Shown piece after piece: positions 25,573 to 32,051 of a DNA stretch of 39,385 nt (within the stretch, counting starts at the first letter, position 1; every line of letters begins with the position of its first letter). The DNA is from Lachnospiraceae bacterium (GTDB taxonomy: Bacteria; Bacillota; Clostridia; Lachnospirales; Lachnospiraceae). A program made the translations under genes and the position numbers. The notes under the pieces were generated by a model. The model worked only from the letters and a program-made list of their open reading frames with translations, was not told the origin of the DNA and ran no database searches. The stretch covers positions 1 through 39,385 of the forward strand of contig JAQXGF010000071.1 of the NCBI GenBank assembly GCA_029006155.1, in the 5' to 3' direction.

Positions 25573-25968
25573 ATGAGAAGACGACTGGAACAATTTATGC
25601 AGGGACGCTATGGGGTGGATGAGCTGACGAAGTTTCTGATGGCGATCTGCCTGATCTTATTGCTGGCGAATACCTTTACGAGGCAGCCGCTGCTGTACTG
25701 GCTGGCATTGATACTGATCGGTTACTGCTACTTCCGTATGTTTTCACGGAATATTTCGGGACGCAGTGCGGAGAATCAGAAATACCTTTCCTGGACGGCA
25801 GGGATCCGCAGAAGCTTTATGCGGATGAAGAACCGCATCGTGCAGAGCAAGGATTACCACATTTACAAATGCCCGGCCTGCGGACAGAAGATCCGGATTC
25901 CGAGAGGAAAAGGAAAGATCTGTATTACCTGCCCGAAATGCCGACATGAGTTTGAGAAGCGAAGCTGA
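25573..25968 (+). CDS. Two-TM membrane protein with C-terminal zinc ribbon
   Basis: A 131-residue protein of unknown function. Two membrane helices (about 20-35 and 39-56) are joined by a very short turn, so both ends are likely cytoplasmic. After a basic stretch (IRRSFMRMKNRIVQ) comes a zinc ribbon with Cys100-Cys103 (CPACG) and Cys120-Cys123 (CPKC), 16 residues apart. Shine-Dalgarno AAGGGGGATGG is 9 or so bases upstream. It has its own promoter and is followed at 25 bases by the DUF5685 gene, so the three genes to 27607 look like one operon. It may tether a nucleic acid or protein partner to the membrane; that is conjecture. Confidence 0.75.
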   Translation: MRRRLEQFMQGRYGVDELTKFLMAICLILLLANTFTRQPLLYWLALILIGYCYFRMFSRNISGRSAENQKYLSWTAGIRRSFMRMKNRIVQSKDYHIYKCPACGQKIRIPRGKGKICITCPKCRHEFEKRS

Positions 25969-25993
25969 CCACGAAAGGTGAGAGATCCCGGAT

Positions 25994-26860
25994 ATGTTTG
26001 GATATATTTATGTGAATGAGCAGGAGCTCAAGCTGAAAGACTATACGGCATACCGCAGCTTTTACTGCGGCTTATGCCGTAATTTGCATCAAAGGTATGG
26101 ACGGACGGCCCAGATGATGTTAAACTATGACCTGACGTTTCTCGCCATCTTGCTGACCGGGCTGTATGAGCCGGAGACAAAGGCGGAGGAGCACCGCTGT
26201 ATCCCGCATCCGTTGCAGAAGCACCGGATGACGGAGAATGAGGCCGTGGCGTATGCGGCGGACATGACGGTGCTGCTGTCTTATCAGAAAATGCAGGATG
26301 ACTGGAAGGATGAAAAGAGCATACCCGGATTTGCCGTATCCGCGCTGCTTCGGAAGGACTATCGGAAGCTGATGGAGCAGTATCCGCGGCAGGGGCGTGC
26401 GATTGAGGAAAATATCCGCCTGCTTTCGGAGGCGGAGCAGCAGAATCAGAAGGATATCGACTATGTGTCCGGCCTGACCGGACGCTTTCTGGCAGAGATC
26501 TTTGTCTGGAAGGATGATATCTGGCAGGAGGAGCTGCGGAATATGGGCTTCTACCTTGGAAAGTTTGTGTACTTGATGGATGCGTTAGAAGACGTGGAAA
26601 AGGACCGGAAAAAGGGCAATTACAATCTTTTTCTGGAGAACAAAGATGTCTGGAGCAAGGAAGAGGCACCCAAATATAAGGAAATGCTGACAGCAATGGC
26701 CGCAGAGGCCGCGCGCTCCTTTGAGCGGCTTCCGATCATTACCTGCGCAGATATGCTGCGCAACATTCTGTATTCCGGTGTCTGGTGCCGGTATCTGATG
26801 GTGGGAGAGCGGGAAAAGCAGCGCAAAGAAAAGGCTACGGATCAGAGCCGTCAGAAGTGA
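25994..26860 (+). CDS. DUF5685-like protein with isoprenoid-synthase-like Asp motifs
   Basis: A 288-residue, predicted all-helical, soluble protein that I recognise as DUF5685-like from FGYIYVNEQELKLKDY and YCGLCRNLHQRYG (24-36). Its function is unknown. Two acidic motifs stand out: DDWKD at 102-106, an exact DDxxD, and MDALEDVEKD at 195-204, giving Asp196, Asp200 and Asp204. Together with the following basic KKGNYN they resemble the paired metal-diphosphate sites of squalene/phytoene-synthase-type enzymes. No membrane segment is seen. GAAAGGTGAGAG supports the start. The J-domain gene follows after 9 bases. The enzyme resemblance is my inference from motifs, not established. Confidence 0.8.
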   Translation: MFGYIYVNEQELKLKDYTAYRSFYCGLCRNLHQRYGRTAQMMLNYDLTFLAILLTGLYEPETKAEEHRCIPHPLQKHRMTENEAVAYAADMTVLLSYQKMQDDWKDEKSIPGFAVSALLRKDYRKLMEQYPRQGRAIEENIRLLSEAEQQNQKDIDYVSGLTGRFLAEIFVWKDDIWQEELRNMGFYLGKFVYLMDALEDVEKDRKKGNYNLFLENKDVWSKEEAPKYKEMLTAMAAEAARSFERLPIITCADMLRNILYSGVWCRYLMVGEREKQRKEKATDQSRQK

Positions 26861-26869
26861 GGAGAGAGT

Positions 26870-27607
26870 ATGAAAAATCCATACGAGATACTGGGGGTTC
26901 CGGAAAATGCCTCCGAGGATGAGATCAAAAAGGCATACCGGAGACTCAGCCGGAAGTACCATCCGGATGCCAATATCAATAATCCGAATAAAGCAGAGGC
27001 GGAGGAAAAGTTCAAGGAGATTCAGCAGGCATATCAGCAGATCATGCAGCAGAAGGAGCAGGGAAGCAGCTACGGCGGAGGCTATGGCGGCTCTTCTTAC
27101 GGAGCGGGCGGTACCGGAAATGGCGGCTATGGAAATTATGGCGGCTTCGGCGGATTTGGAGGCTTTGGCGGTTTCGGCGGATATGGCAATGCAGGTGGTT
27201 CGCAGTCTTCTTCCGGGGCCGGATGGTCAGAAGAGGATGTGCGGATGCAGGCAGCGGAAAATTATATCCGCAACCATGCCTATGATGAGGCACTTCATGT
27301 GCTCTCAGAGCTTTCGAACCGCAATGCCCGCTGGTATTATTTAAGTGCGATGGCGAACTCCGGACAGGGCAACAACATCACGGCGAAGGAGCACGCGCAG
27401 CGTGCCGTTTCCATGGAGCCGAACAATATGCTCTACCGCCAGCTGTTGCAGCAGCTCGAGAACGGCGGCCAGTGGTATCAGACAATGGGACAGGAGTACG
27501 GCAATCCATTCGAGGGCGGCGGGGACTGGTGCATGAAGCTCTGCCTTCTGAATGCGTTTTGCAGCTGCTGCTGTGGCGGACGGGCGATGCCGATTTTCTG
27601 TTGCTAA
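26870..27607 (+). CDS. J-domain protein with Gly-rich linker and Cys-rich tail
   Basis: A 245-residue co-chaperone-like protein. The J domain (1-60) has the Hsp70-activating His31-Pro32-Asp33 in KYHPDAN. A Gly/Tyr/Phe-rich linker covers 65-110. Helical TPR-like repeats follow at about 120-195 ([18 protein letters not shown] and [15 protein letters not shown]). The last 25 residues hold eight cysteines (221, 225, 231, 233, 234, 235, 244, 245). It lacks the DnaJ zinc-finger and client-binding domains, so it is not DnaJ itself; it should recruit DnaK to a special client, perhaps the neighbouring DUF5685 protein. The Cys tail could bind metal or be lipid-modified. Spacing and Shine-Dalgarno (GAGGAGAG) place it in the operon. 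Confidence 0.88.
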   Translation: MKNPYEILGVPENASEDEIKKAYRRLSRKYHPDANINNPNKAEAEEKFKEIQQAYQQIMQQKEQGSSYGGGYGGSSYGAGGTGNGGYGNYGGFGGFGGFGGFGGYGNAGGSQSSSGAGWSEEDVRMQAAENYIRNHAYDEALHVLSELSNRNARWYYLSAMANSGQGNNITAKEHAQRAVSMEPNNMLYRQLLQQLENGGQWYQTMGQEYGNPFEGGGDWCMKLCLLNAFCSCCCGGRAMPIFCC

Positions 27608-27642
27608 TCAAAGTAAAAGAGGATATCCGTTTTGATTCGGTT

Positions 27643-27690
27643 AAAATGCAGGGATGTATCGAAAAATATACATCCCTGCATTTTTGTATT
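27643..27690 (+). terminator. Strong rho-independent terminator
   Basis: A perfect 17-bp stem: AAAATGCAGGGATGTAT (27643-27659) with its complement at 27668-27684, an 8-nt loop and T-rich tail. It ends the J-protein operon. Confidence 0.95.
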
Positions 27691-27747
27691 TTTTGTCCGA
27701 TATTTGTCAAATGCTTTGTTAGTGTTCATCGGAAACTTTCGTATGAT

Positions 27748-27780
27748 AAAAAATCAGGAGTGGTACAATCCACTCCTGAT
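27748..27780 (-). terminator. Rho-independent terminator of mscL
   Basis: On the minus strand ATCAGGAGTGG (27780-27770) pairs perfectly with CCACTCCTGAT (27763-27753), a 6-nt loop, then TTTTTT. It lies about 30 bases after the mscL stop codon, facing the terminator of the convergent J-protein operon. Confidence 0.92.
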
Positions 27781-27810
27781 AAGCTGCAAAGCAGCTATTC
27801 GATTATGTAG

Positions 27811-28257
27811 TTATGCCTCAAGATCCGATGCACAGTGCGGGCACTTGATCGCATCCTTGTGGATCTCAGATTTGCAGTACGGGCAGATCTTGGTCGTGAC
27901 CTCCGGCTCTGGTTGCGGAGCCGGGCGGTGCAGCTTGTTCAGTCCCTTGATGACCATGAAGATCACGAAGGCGGTGAGCAGAAACTGTACGACGATCTGA
28001 ATGAAATTGCCGTATGCGATGACGGAGGTCGCATTTTTTGCCTCCTCGAGCGAGGAGTAGTGATTGCCGTCGAGGGCGATCATCAGATTCGAAAAATCGA
28101 TCCGGCCGGTGATCAGTGTGATAACCGGCATGACAATGTCATTGACGAGCGAGGAGACGATGTTGTTGAAGGCGCCTCCGATGATGACACCGACTGCCAT
28201 ATCGATGACATTGCCGCGCATGACAAATTCTTTAAATTCTTTTATAAGCTTGTTCAT
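27811..28257 (-). CDS. mscL: Large-conductance mechanosensitive channel with zinc-ribbon tail
   Basis: A 148-residue pentameric channel subunit that opens at high membrane tension to release solutes on osmotic downshock. The N-terminal amphipathic helix and TM1 (FKEFVMRGNVIDMAVGVIIG, 8-27) are canonical, and TM2 is at about 84-105. Instead of the usual acidic/Pro-rich C-terminal helix bundle, the tail holds a zinc ribbon with Cys125/128 (CPYC) and Cys139/142 (CPHC). This could make assembly or gating depend on zinc or redox state. It starts 30 bases after the prs-like gene with AAGGGAGAG as Shine-Dalgarno, and is probably cotranscribed. Confidence 0.95.
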   Translation of the reverse strand: MNKLIKEFKEFVMRGNVIDMAVGVIIGGAFNNIVSSLVNDIVMPVITLITGRIDFSNLMIALDGNHYSSLEEAKNATSVIAYGNFIQIVVQFLLTAFVIFMVIKGLNKLHRPAPQPEPEVTTKICPYCKSEIHKDAIKCPHCASDLEA

Positions 28258-28287
28258 ACTCTCTCTCCCTTCTTCCTTTGCAGTCTT

Positions 28288-29475
28288 TTATTTTTTCGGA
28301 CCACGATGCTTTGCAAGGAAGTTATTGATACGGTCAGACGGATTGAGCAGGTCGCTGATCGAGCCGTCGTGATTCAGGGTATCGATCAGAAGTGCGATAT
28401 ATTTGCTCATATCGCATCCGGTGTAGTACGGCTTTTTCAGAAGCTCTGGTGTCTGGTAGACAAGGTTGGTCGTGAGCATCGCGTGGAACAGCCCTTCCTC
28501 ATAGGCACGGTCAAACTTTTCCAGCCCACTGGTGAACAGTCCAAAAGTCGCGCAGATGAAGATACGTCCTGCATTGCGCTTCTTCAGCTCGCGTGCAACA
28601 TCGATCATGCTGTCTCCGGACGAGATCATATCGTCGATGATGACAACGTCCTTGCCGCTTAAATCAGAGCCGAGGAACTCGTGGGCCACGATCGGATTGC
28701 GGCCGTCTACGACGTGTGCGTAGTCACGGCGCTTGTAGAACATACCCATATCGACGCCAAGGATGTTCGCCATATAGATCGCACGGCTGGCAGCACCCTC
28801 ATCCGGGCTGATGATCATCAGATGTTCGGAATCGGTCTGGATATCCGGAGCTGCGCGGTACAGTCCCTTGATGAACTGGTAGACCGGCTGGATCGTCTCA
28901 AAGCCGTGCAGCGGGATCGCGTTCTGTACCCGCGGGTCATGTGCGTCAAAGGTAATGATATTCTCCACACCCATTTTTACGAGCTCCTGCAGAGCGAGCG
29001 CACAGTCCAGAGACTCACGGCCATTGCGCTTGTGCTGACGGCTCTCGTAGAGGAACGGCATGATGACGTTGATCCGGCGTGCTTTTCCGCCGACGGCTGC
29101 GATGATGCGCTTCAGATCCTGAAAATGATCGTCCGGCGACATGTGGTTCGTATATTTTCCAACGGAGTAGGTCAGGCTGTAGTTGCAGACGTCTACGAGC
29201 AGATACAGATCTGCGCCGCGGACGGAATCTTTGATGACACCCTTTGCCTCGCCTGATCCAAAACGAGGAACACTGGCATCGATCAGATAGGAGTCCCGCG
29301 CGTAGGTGCGCAGCTGAGGGCTGTCCAGATGCTCATGCTCCCGTTCCTTTCTCCATTCGACGATGTGAGCGTTGATCTTATTGCCGAGCGTCTCACAGCT
29401 CTTCAGGGAGATGATTCCGAGTTCACCGACCGGAATCGTTTCAAGGTTGCGTTCATAACCAGATTGGAATTCCAT
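28288..29475 (-). CDS. Ribose-phosphate pyrophosphokinase, divergent
   Basis: A 395-residue member of the PRPP synthetase family, which makes 5-phosphoribosyl-1-diphosphate for nucleotide, His and Trp synthesis. It is about 80 residues longer than usual. Conserved landmarks are altered: FDAHDPRVQN replaces FDLHxxQIQG, PFLYESRQHKR replaces the PYxxYARQDRK type, and the PRPP loop reads VVIIDDMISSGDS (about 276-288). SPDEGAASRAI and KRRDY match the family. The active-site acid pair and basic residues remain, so activity is likely, but substrate range or regulation may differ. A good promoter lies just upstream and GGAGG supports the start. mscL follows 30 bases after the stop. Confidence 0.88.
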   Translation of the reverse strand: MEFQSGYERNLETIPVGELGIISLKSCETLGNKINAHIVEWRKEREHEHLDSPQLRTYARDSYLIDASVPRFGSGEAKGVIKDSVRGADLYLLVDVCNYSLTYSVGKYTNHMSPDDHFQDLKRIIAAVGGKARRINVIMPFLYESRQHKRNGRESLDCALALQELVKMGVENIITFDAHDPRVQNAIPLHGFETIQPVYQFIKGLYRAAPDIQTDSEHLMIISPDEGAASRAIYMANILGVDMGMFYKRRDYAHVVDGRNPIVAHEFLGSDLSGKDVVIIDDMISSGDSMIDVARELKKRNAGRIFICATFGLFTSGLEKFDRAYEEGLFHAMLTTNLVYQTPELLKKPYYTGCDMSKYIALLIDTLNHDGSISDLLNPSDRINNFLAKHRGPKK

Positions 29476-29511
29476 TTTAATCCTCCGTATTTGTTGACAT
29501 TTTACGAGGCT

Positions 29512-29540
29512 ATTTTACCCGCAAAATATGGTTTGGTCAA
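29512..29540 (-). promoter_or_regulatory. Promoter for prs-mscL
   Basis: Minus strand TTGACC (29540-29535), exactly 17 bp, TAAAAT (29517-29512); transcription would begin about 30 bases before the prs-like start. The -35 overlaps the last codon of the helicase-loader gene. Confidence 0.6.
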
Positions 29541-30550
29541 GGCATGCTTTTGCGAGTCGCCAGTTTTTTCTGTATCCGGATGTCGTCGCCGAAGAGCCGC
29601 AACATCTCATAATTGCTGGAAATGCGGGAGAAGATGCGCTCCGAGTACGTGTCGGCGAACGTGCCAAGGGTGAGATTCGTGGAGATTAAGGTGCTCTTGC
29701 GGCGCAGGATCCGCTCGTTCAGGATCAGAAAGAGCTGGGAGCAGACGAAAGAGTTCACAAGCTCCGTCCCCAGGTCGTCAATGATCAGAAGATCGCATTC
29801 AAAAATGTGCTGCTGCAGCTCTTTTGCACGGTCTTCGGAAGAACGCCCAAAGGTCGTCTCTGCGAAGCGCTCGAAGAGGCGGAAAGCAGAAAAATAGATG
29901 ACGGAATGGGCGCTTTCGATCAGCTCTCTTGCAATACAGTGAGAGAGAAAGGTCTTTCCAAGCCCGGTGTTGCCGTAGAGAAACACATTTTCAAAACTGC
30001 GGTCAAAATCCTGCACGAACCGGCGGCACTCTGTAAAGGCACGCTTGGCACAGTCTCTTGCACTGAGTCCGGTGACCGGATCGATCTGTTCCGGGGAATA
30101 GTAGTCAAGTGAGAAGGCGGAGAAGGTCTCTTCTTTTAAAAGCTCCTTCAGGTTCGACTGGGCATAGAGCAGATCTAAAGTGGCCTGCCGGAAGCAGTGG
30201 CATTTCTTCGTGCCGATATAGCCGGTGTCCTGGCAGTCCGGGCAGCGGTAAGTCATCTGCAGATAATCTGCCGGATATCCGGCGGAAGTGAGGATCTCAC
30301 TGCGACGTCTGGAGAGCGCGGTGATCGACTGCTGCAGTGATTGTACGGCATCTTTTCCGGCCGGGGTATCGGAGAGCAGCTGCCTTGCACAGGCGGTGCT
30401 TGCTGCAGCGATCTTCCGGTCGATTTCTGAAAATTCCGGAAATTTTCCGTAGATCTCTTCCTGACGGGCGGTAAGCTCCTGCTGATCCTTTGCCTGCTGG
30501 CGCTGGTAGTCCCGCATAATTGTATCGTATTGTGTGTTTGTCAGTCCCAT
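29537..30550 (-). CDS. DnaC/DnaI-type replicative helicase loader
   Basis: A 337-residue AAA+ ATPase that should load the replicative helicase. The N-terminal ~95 residues are helical. A Cys cluster (Cys103, 106, 117, 119; YRCPDC and CHCF) resembles the zinc-binding part of DnaI. Walker A GNTGLGKT (193-200) and Walker B LLIIDDLG (254-261) are intact, and an Arg-finger region (SERIFSRISSNYEMLRL) closes the domain. It lies 15 bases after the DnaD-like gene, the usual primosome pair in Lachnospiraceae-type genomes. Shine-Dalgarno GAGGTAAC supports the start. IstB-type transposition ATPases are the main alternative, but no transposase is adjacent and the Cys cluster favours a helicase loader. Confidence 0.9.
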   Translation of the reverse strand: MGLTNTQYDTIMRDYQRQQAKDQQELTARQEEIYGKFPEFSEIDRKIAAASTACARQLLSDTPAGKDAVQSLQQSITALSRRRSEILTSAGYPADYLQMTYRCPDCQDTGYIGTKKCHCFRQATLDLLYAQSNLKELLKEETFSAFSLDYYSPEQIDPVTGLSARDCAKRAFTECRRFVQDFDRSFENVFLYGNTGLGKTFLSHCIARELIESAHSVIYFSAFRLFERFAETTFGRSSEDRAKELQQHIFECDLLIIDDLGTELVNSFVCSQLFLILNERILRRKSTLISTNLTLGTFADTYSERIFSRISSNYEMLRLFGDDIRIQKKLATRKSMP

Positions 30551-30565
30551 AATTTACGTTACCTC

Positions 30566-31690
30566 TCAGGAGTGCTGCCCGAGCAGCTGCTTTTCAAGCG
30601 CCGTGTAGTCATAGCCGCGCGGGGCGAAGTTGTTGAAGCGGTTGCCTTGTGGTGTATCCTGCTTTTTCATTGCCTGCTTTTGCTGCTGTTCTTCTTCACG
30701 CTCCTGATCGAGCCTGCGGACATCCGACAGCGATGTGACCTTGTTCTTTTTCCAGCGCTGCAGGATCTTGTCTGCATACTGGAAGCTTGGCTGGTGGATC
30801 TGGCTGATCGTGCGGTTGCAGGCTTCCAGGATCACTTCAAGTGAGAAAGCATAGTCATTGATCCAGCGCGCCATCAGTTCGGTCTCCGGGGCAGCCGGGC
30901 TGCGGCCTTTGATACCGAAGGCGTTCAGGATGGTGTAGTAGTTCTTATTATAAGAGCTGGATTCCTGCCTAGCCTGTGCGACGGTGGAGATCCCGGACTC
31001 CGCCCAGGAGAGCGCGATCTTGCGCATGTAATGGCGGCTGAAGGTCCCCTTGGAGACGCAGTATTCGATCAGGTACTCGATCAGATCCGGAGAAAATTTT
31101 AATGTATCATAATAATAGATAAATTCGGACTGCTCGGAGGAGTTCAGCGGGCGCTGCAGATACTGTTCGGCGATGAAGAAGAGCTGACGCACTTCTTTTT
31201 GCTCACCAAGTGCTGCGAGCTGTTCCCGGCTCATCATGGCGGCAGGCTCCGGCTCTTTTGAAGCGGCCGCTTCCTCTTTGTGCACATCTGCGGCTGCGGC
31301 GTATCCCATCATACGCTCGGTCACGCGTCCGAGTTCGGTGGAAGTGGATGCAGTGGCTGATGTGCGCAACGGTTCGGTCGCGGGCAGGTCCTCCTCCTGC
31401 GTTGTGGGCAGGTCGGAGAACGTGATGGAGATCAGGTCTCCACGTGGATTCATTTTGAGATGCACCAGATCCTGCTTTTCCCAGTAGAGCAGCGCACGGC
31501 GGATATCATTTTCCGTGTGCTCCAGCACATCTGCGATCGAAGAGAGCGAAAGCTCACGGCCGGTGTTGGCGCAGCGCAGAAGATACAGATAGACTTTGAC
31601 AAATTCTCCGTTTGCCTGTGGCATGTACTGATCGATAAATGTATTTTTTACGACTGTTACACCTTCCGGAGTATCCGTGTAAATTTTCAT
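30566..31690 (-). CDS. DnaD-domain replication initiation protein
   Basis: A 374-residue DnaB/DnaD-family protein of the Bacillota primosome, which remodels DNA and recruits the helicase-loader complex at origins and stalled forks. An N-terminal winged helix (about 1-90, LSLSSIADVLEHTENDIRRA) is followed by an acidic, low-complexity linker (about 110-165) and two C-terminal DnaD-type helical domains. The second ends with the DNA-binding YxxxILxxW motif (YADKILQRW). It is translated directly before the helicase loader. Upstream there is an extended -10 promoter, two hairpins and several DnaA-box-like 9-mers, which suggests coupling of its expression to replication initiation. Confidence 0.9.
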   Translation of the reverse strand: MKIYTDTPEGVTVVKNTFIDQYMPQANGEFVKVYLYLLRCANTGRELSLSSIADVLEHTENDIRRALLYWEKQDLVHLKMNPRGDLISITFSDLPTTQEEDLPATEPLRTSATASTSTELGRVTERMMGYAAAADVHKEEAAASKEPEPAAMMSREQLAALGEQKEVRQLFFIAEQYLQRPLNSSEQSEFIYYYDTLKFSPDLIEYLIEYCVSKGTFSRHYMRKIALSWAESGISTVAQARQESSSYNKNYYTILNAFGIKGRSPAAPETELMARWINDYAFSLEVILEACNRTISQIHQPSFQYADKILQRWKKNKVTSLSDVRRLDQEREEEQQQKQAMKKQDTPQGNRFNNFAPRGYDYTALEKQLLGQHS

Positions 31691-31718
31691 AATGACATTC
31701 GCTCCCTGACTATGTTAT

Positions 31719-31739
31719 GCGGATATTCGGAATCCGCTT
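31719..31739 (-). repeat. Short palindromic repeat in dnaD leader
   Basis: GCGGATATTCGGAATCCGC with flanking TT forms a 6-bp GCGGAT/ATCCGC hairpin 30 bases before the DnaD gene. It matches the reverse complement of the SNF2-leader hairpin at 13612-13632 in 20 of 21 positions, so the two are copies of one element. Confidence 0.6.
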
Positions 31740-31760
31740 TGCTGCTTGCCGTTCTAAGAT

Positions 31761-31781
31761 GTCCTGCGCAGTATGCAGGAC
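31761..31781 (-). other. Inverted repeat near dnaD transcription start
   Basis: GTCCTGC (31761-31767) and GCAGGAC (31775-31781), perfect 7-bp arms with a 7-nt loop. It lies about ten bases downstream of the predicted -10 box, so it is either an operator or the first hairpin of the leader RNA. Confidence 0.45.
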
Positions 31782-31791
31782 GCTGCCCTTA

Positions 31792-31800
31792 AGTATAGCA
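31792..31800 (-). promoter_or_regulatory. Extended -10 promoter for dnaD-dnaC operon
   Basis: Minus strand TGC followed by TATACT (31797-31792), about 100 bases before the DnaD-like gene. No good -35 (TTCTCT at 17 bp). Confidence 0.5.
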
Positions 31801-31886
31801 TATCCGTGCATAAAAGAGAACAGCAAATTCAGGGAGAAACGGTGATCCGTGGTTGTGGAAAGTGGAAAAGTGTATAAAGTGGACAG

Positions 31887-31895
31887 TGTGGACAA
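31887..31895 (-). promoter_or_regulatory. DnaA-box-like 9-mer
   Basis: TGTGGACAA on the plus strand, i.e. TTGTCCACA on the minus strand, one mismatch from TTATCCACA. It is one of four such 9-mers between 31887 and 32051, upstream of the DnaD-like gene. Confidence 0.3.
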
Positions 31896-31983
31896 CTTGC
31901 GAAAACGGTTGACGATAATAGAATAAAAAACAGAAGAAAAGTCAGAAAAACAGGAAGAATGTCAAAAACTTATGTAAATCATC

Positions 31984-31992
31984 TTTTCCACA
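31984..31992 (+). promoter_or_regulatory. DnaA-box-like 9-mer
   Basis: TTTTCCACA, one mismatch from TTATCCACA, directly beside the murC terminator. Confidence 0.3.
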
Positions 31993-32040
31993 AAAAAATC
32001 CACATGCCAGTGCACGAAAAATGTGCATAAGCATGTGGAT
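31991..32040 (-). terminator. Rho-independent terminator of murC
   Basis: Minus strand: ATCCACATGC (32040-32031) pairs perfectly with GCATGTGGAT (32007-31998); inside, TGCAC pairs with GTGCA across a 3x3 internal loop, with a 7-nt apical loop. TTTTTTT follows. It starts 12 bases after the murC stop. Confidence 0.88.
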
Positions 32041-32051
32041 AGTGTGGATAA
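32034..32051 (-). promoter_or_regulatory. Two abutting DnaA-box-like 9-mers
   Basis: TGTGGATAG (32034-32042) is followed without a gap by TGTGGATAA (32043-32051), the exact complement of the consensus box TTATCCACA. The first is one mismatch off and also forms part of the murC terminator stem, so only the second is free of another explanation. Confidence 0.4.

Noticed and set aside
27060-27215. DNA-level tandem repeat with its own function in the J-protein gene
   Set aside because: The GGC-rich repetition is explained by the Gly/Tyr/Phe-rich linker typical of J-proteins.
29537-30550. IstB-type transposition ATPase
   Set aside because: There is no transposase or inverted repeat; the DnaD-like neighbour and the Cys cluster fit a helicase loader.
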